Below are positions 41,996 through 44,358 of a DNA stretch of 44,358 nucleotides, piece after piece. The translations under genes and the position numbers were made by a program. This DNA is from Chara braunii. Lineage: Eukaryota; Streptophyta; Charophyceae; Charales; Characeae. How positions within the stretch are numbered: position 1 is the stretch's first letter; each line of letters starts with the position of its first letter. Where the stretch lies: NCBI GenBank assembly GCA_003427395.1, contig BFEA01000116.1, forward strand, positions 1,427,219 to 1,471,576. The letters are read 5' to 3'. The notes beneath the pieces are model-generated. The model worked only from the letters and a program-made list of their open reading frames with translations. It searched no databases and had not been told where the DNA came from.

Positions 41996-42300
41996 GTATT
42001 TACCATAACTGGTTGTTTGGTTTGCATGTTCCCACAACTCCGTCAATCTGCCTAGTGCAGCTTCCTCTGGAAGCCGTCAAGCCATCCAGAATGTTCATAT
42101 ACTGGCTGAAGCCCTACATGGAGAAACCTAATTATGAATGAGAAAAGGAATTTGATAGAAGGGTGCCTTACCTTAAGCATTTGGGAAAAGCACACGGTCT
42201 GGGACAGCAAAGTCTGTTGTTGGAGGTATCCCAACAGGGTGCTGCGGCAGAAGAGTGAGCTATAACGAAGTGAAACGAAATCAAACTCAGAAGAGAAGGA
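41996..42300. other. Unassigned sequence
   Basis: No gene or repeat is recognised between the coiled-coil exon and the chromodomain-like fragment. Confidence 0.4.
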
Positions 42301-42572
42301 AGCTGCAGGGGTCCCCCAAAACCCAATTCGAACCAAGGATATGAAGTTGAGAGCATAGAGGATCAGCAGGGCACAGGCCCCAACTGTGAATACCTTGTGA
42401 AGTTCTTGTTCCAACCTCATACAGAGGCCCGTTGGTTCACAAGGAAGGAACTTCTGAAGTCTGCAAATTCAGTCATTCGGTTCTACGAGGCTGAACAGAA
42501 AGGGCAGTTACTCAGACGGTCTCCTCGTGGACACTCCTACCTCGGGGTCCTCGCTCCCCGGGAGGGTAGGAA
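42301..42572 (+). pseudogene. Chromodomain-like fragment
   Basis: An open frame gives QGYEVESIEDQQGTGPNCEY, LVKFLFQPHTEARWFTRKEL and LKSANSVIRFYEAEQKGQLL. This fits the chromodomain pattern Y-x-V-E-x-I-x-D...YLVK-x...S/T-E-A-x-W...L...I-x-x-Y/F-E, with WFTRKEL in place of the common WEP-x-x-L. It most resembles the C-terminal chromodomain of plant chromoviral integrases, but no integrase core precedes it and a GCAG|G acceptor-like site (42308) could make it a host exon. The TG...CA element copy 2 starts at 42573 inside or right after the frame. Confidence 0.6.
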
Positions 42573-43658
42573 TGCAATGAATTGCAGTTTCAGCGGGCTG
42601 TATCCTATCTGAGAGCTCAATGGCCCTTAACTGCACTACCACGCAACAAAAAAAAAAAAAAAAAAAAGGAAAGAAAAGTGTGGTGCTGCTGCTTTGAGTG
42701 TTGTGGGGCATGATCCTGCGACCTATCCCTTGGCTTTTGTTTTGTCACAGTTTATGTTCCCTTTGGTCTGGTTGCTGTCTACATACATACAGGTTGTAGG
42801 GGGTGGTTGGGAGATACATGTAGGGGGATACGCCGTAGATGTTGGATGCCTGGACGGGCAGACAAGACCGAAGGCAGTTGCTGTGTTGCAGGCAGGGAAG
42901 TCGGGTTAAAGTAGGCTATGCCCCATGGGTTTCGGGTTCTTTTCGTCAAATTTTGGGATGTCAATGTCGGGAGGAGCTCCGTTAATTTTGAGCGCAATTT
43001 TCAGCGCTTGAGCTTCTTCTTCTTCTTGGTATCGAAGGAGCCATGGCTGGGGTTGCCTGGCGCCTGGGGGAACAGCACAGACTGGAGTCAGTCTGACGCT
43101 GTACATCATCACTGCCTCATTGTTGCTGTTTGGTGGGTTTGAGGAAGCTGCTGGTTCACCAAGCGGCTGTTTGTTGGTTGCTGCCAAATCGAGGAGCCAT
43201 CATCTTCTTCATCGAAGTGCATCTTCTTCTTCAAGGTGGCGATTGGCGCTGCTGACTGGGCCTCTGACCTGTGTCAGAACAGTGCCTGCAGCTTGTAGAT
43301 ACTTGGGGACTGGCCTTTGGTAGAGCTGTACGCCATACCTGGGTTCATAAGTTGTCGGCAGGAGGGGAAGTTTCAGTGAGCTTTCACTGAAGGCTTGTTG
43401 GGAGTTGATCGAGGGTGGAACTAAATTCGTGGTTGAGATTCTTCGGGTGTTGTCTGATTAAGGAGGAGAGCAGGGGGACTTGATAATTGATTGAAAAACG
43501 ATTTTCTCTCAATTTTGTATCTGGTTTTGGCTTCCGCTGTGCAATCTCTCTCCATGGCTATGGTGTGAACCTGCTCTCTCCAGTCTGCCTGTCGTTGCAG
43601 ATGTGTATGGCAACATTTGAATGCAGTTTTGGATTGTGAATCAATCGAGCACATAACG
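42573..43658 (-). mobile_element. Unclassified TG...CA element, copy 2 (inverted relative to copy 1)
   Basis: The left end TGCAATGAATTGCAG and GCGGGCTGTAT match the reverse complement of the 3' end of copy 1. GGGGCATGATCCTGCGACC (42704-42722) matches its GGGATTTGATCCCGCAACC. The last ~200 bp (TTGGCTTCCGCTGTGCAAT, GTGTATGGCAAC, TCAATCGAGCACATAAC) match the reverse complement of the 5' end of copy 1. Length ~1,086 bp against 1,163. No exact target duplication is visible (GGAA against GGTG). An A22 tract is at 42646-42667. Confidence 0.75.
42906..43187 (-). CDS. Hypothetical reading frame of the TG...CA element, copy 2
   Basis: 93 codons: MAATNKQPLGEPAASSNPPN, a run RYQEEEEAQALKIALKINGA, ending PKFDEKNPKPMGHSLL. 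The orientation relative to the element ends is the same as the frame at 28397-28651 in copy 1. Short, polar and without a recognised domain; the FDEKNPKP end is gag-like in flavour only. Confidence 0.35.
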   Translation of the reverse strand: MAATNKQPLGEPAASSNPPNSNNEAVMMYSVRLTPVCAVPPGARQPQPWLLRYQEEEEAQALKIALKINGAPPDIDIPKFDEKNPKPMGHSLL

Positions 43659-43810
43659 GGTGACCCCTCCAGGCAGTTGTGTATTAACAAGGTTGCCCAA
43701 CAATACATCACTACCGCTTAGCGCCCGCGGTGCGGGCAATGCGGGCTACGCCCTCATAACAAACTACCGAAGCGGTGAAGAAAGTAGTCACACAGAATGG
43801 ACTTTATTTT
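43659..43810. other. Unassigned; short palindrome
   Basis: GCGCCCGCGGTGCGGGC (43721-43737) is a GC-rich imperfect palindrome. No gene is seen. Confidence 0.4.
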
Positions 43811-44150
43811 TCAAGTTGCAAGGGGCGGGGGCTGTCGGGCTTGGATCCATATCTTGCTTCAACGGACACAAACCCCAACCTAAACATACTTTCACATCCA
43901 TAAAAAATATACATGTATGTTAAATGGACTTTCTTTTTTTTAATAAACAGTTACGAATATACTTTTTTTCTTTTTGTTCAAGTTGCAGGGGAGGCCCTCC
44001 CCGCACCCCCGCTCTTCATGTTGGACTTGGATCCATATCTTGCTTAACCACACACAAAACCTGCACCGCGGACGCTAAGAACTGCGCATGAATACAATGT
44101 TTTTCTAGTAAATAGTTAACAATTTTTATTTTATTTTTTTTGTAACGGGG
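43811..44150 (+). repeat. ~165 bp tandem repeat, two clear units and a third decayed
   Basis: TTCAAGTTGCA(A)GGGG and CTTGGATCCATATCTTGCTT occur at 43816-43860 and 43978-44045, each followed by A/T-rich DNA with (A)TAAA(T/C)AGTTA. A third copy near 44105-44155 is decayed. Confidence 0.8.
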
Positions 44151-44228
44151 CAGGCCGGGGGGGCTCACGTCTACGCTAATTTGCTGCGAGGACCCTTCAG
44201 ATTACCTGCAGGGGCCCTCTTATCTTTT

Positions 44229-44229
<1 letters not shown>

Positions 44230-44282
<53 letters not shown>

Positions 44283-44306
44283 CCCCCCCCCCCTCTCTCT
44301 CTCTCT
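44230..44306 (+). repeat. (CT)n-(C)n-(CT)n microsatellite
   Basis: (CT)n ~44230-44280, a C14 run, then (CT)n to ~44306. The window ends in A-rich sequence. Confidence 0.95.
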
Positions 44307-44358
44307 CCTGTATACACACACAGATTACAAAAAAAAGAATAAAAAAAAATTGAGTGCA

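Overview
The window reads as repeat-dense nuclear DNA of a green plant or streptophyte alga. A stonewort such as Chara braunii is my best guess, from the general look of the Ty3/gypsy gag and from plant-type U6 and TTTAGGG sequences; no search was run. There are no operons. Coding sequence is sparse and exon-like, (CT/GA)n and (CA)n tracts are abundant, and five gaps are present: two long N runs (20821-21053, 31450-31722) and three single n's (9472, 11800, 39222).

Layout. 1-738 is the 3' part of an unrecognised gene. 1777-21980 is dominated by two direct copies of a ~5.3 kb sequence (1777-7043 and 16633-21980) around a ~9.6 kb middle that holds a decayed gag with a CCHC knuckle. This is best read as a giant-LTR, pol-less (LARD-like) retrotransposon, although its termini are not proven. 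Each giant repeat carries an array of stem-loops sharing the loop TCCATAAGTTTGGGTG while their stems differ and stay self-complementary. A U6-like retropseudogene lies at 8123-8228 and an interlocked A-B-A'-B' inverted repeat at 11442-11982.

23220-31027 (minus strand) is a broken Ty3/gypsy retrotransposon. In order it has an LTR edge, a tRNA-Met-type primer site, gag, protease, RT, RNase H, integrase and a chromodomain-like tail. It has stops, frameshifts, an RT active-site change (YLDD to YLDY) and a tandem duplication in integrase. Its gag is split by a 1,163 bp TG...CA element (27896-29058) with a 4 bp target duplication (GTCC). A second copy of that element sits at 42573-43658 beside a chromodomain fragment. 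I do not recognise the family.

33588-41995 holds two phase-matched exons of a likely host coiled-coil gene on the plus strand, separated by an ~8.1 kb apparent intron. That intron is full of simple repeats, duplications, perfect short hairpins and a ~45 bp dispersed motif. It also holds a complete consensus type III hammerhead ribozyme (40131-40186) and a U6-like sequence with an intact ACAGAGA box joined to an oligo(A)-tailed repeat (41108-41449). The most notable signals are the hammerhead, the covarying stem-loop array, the two-copy 1.1 kb element and the U6 chimera.
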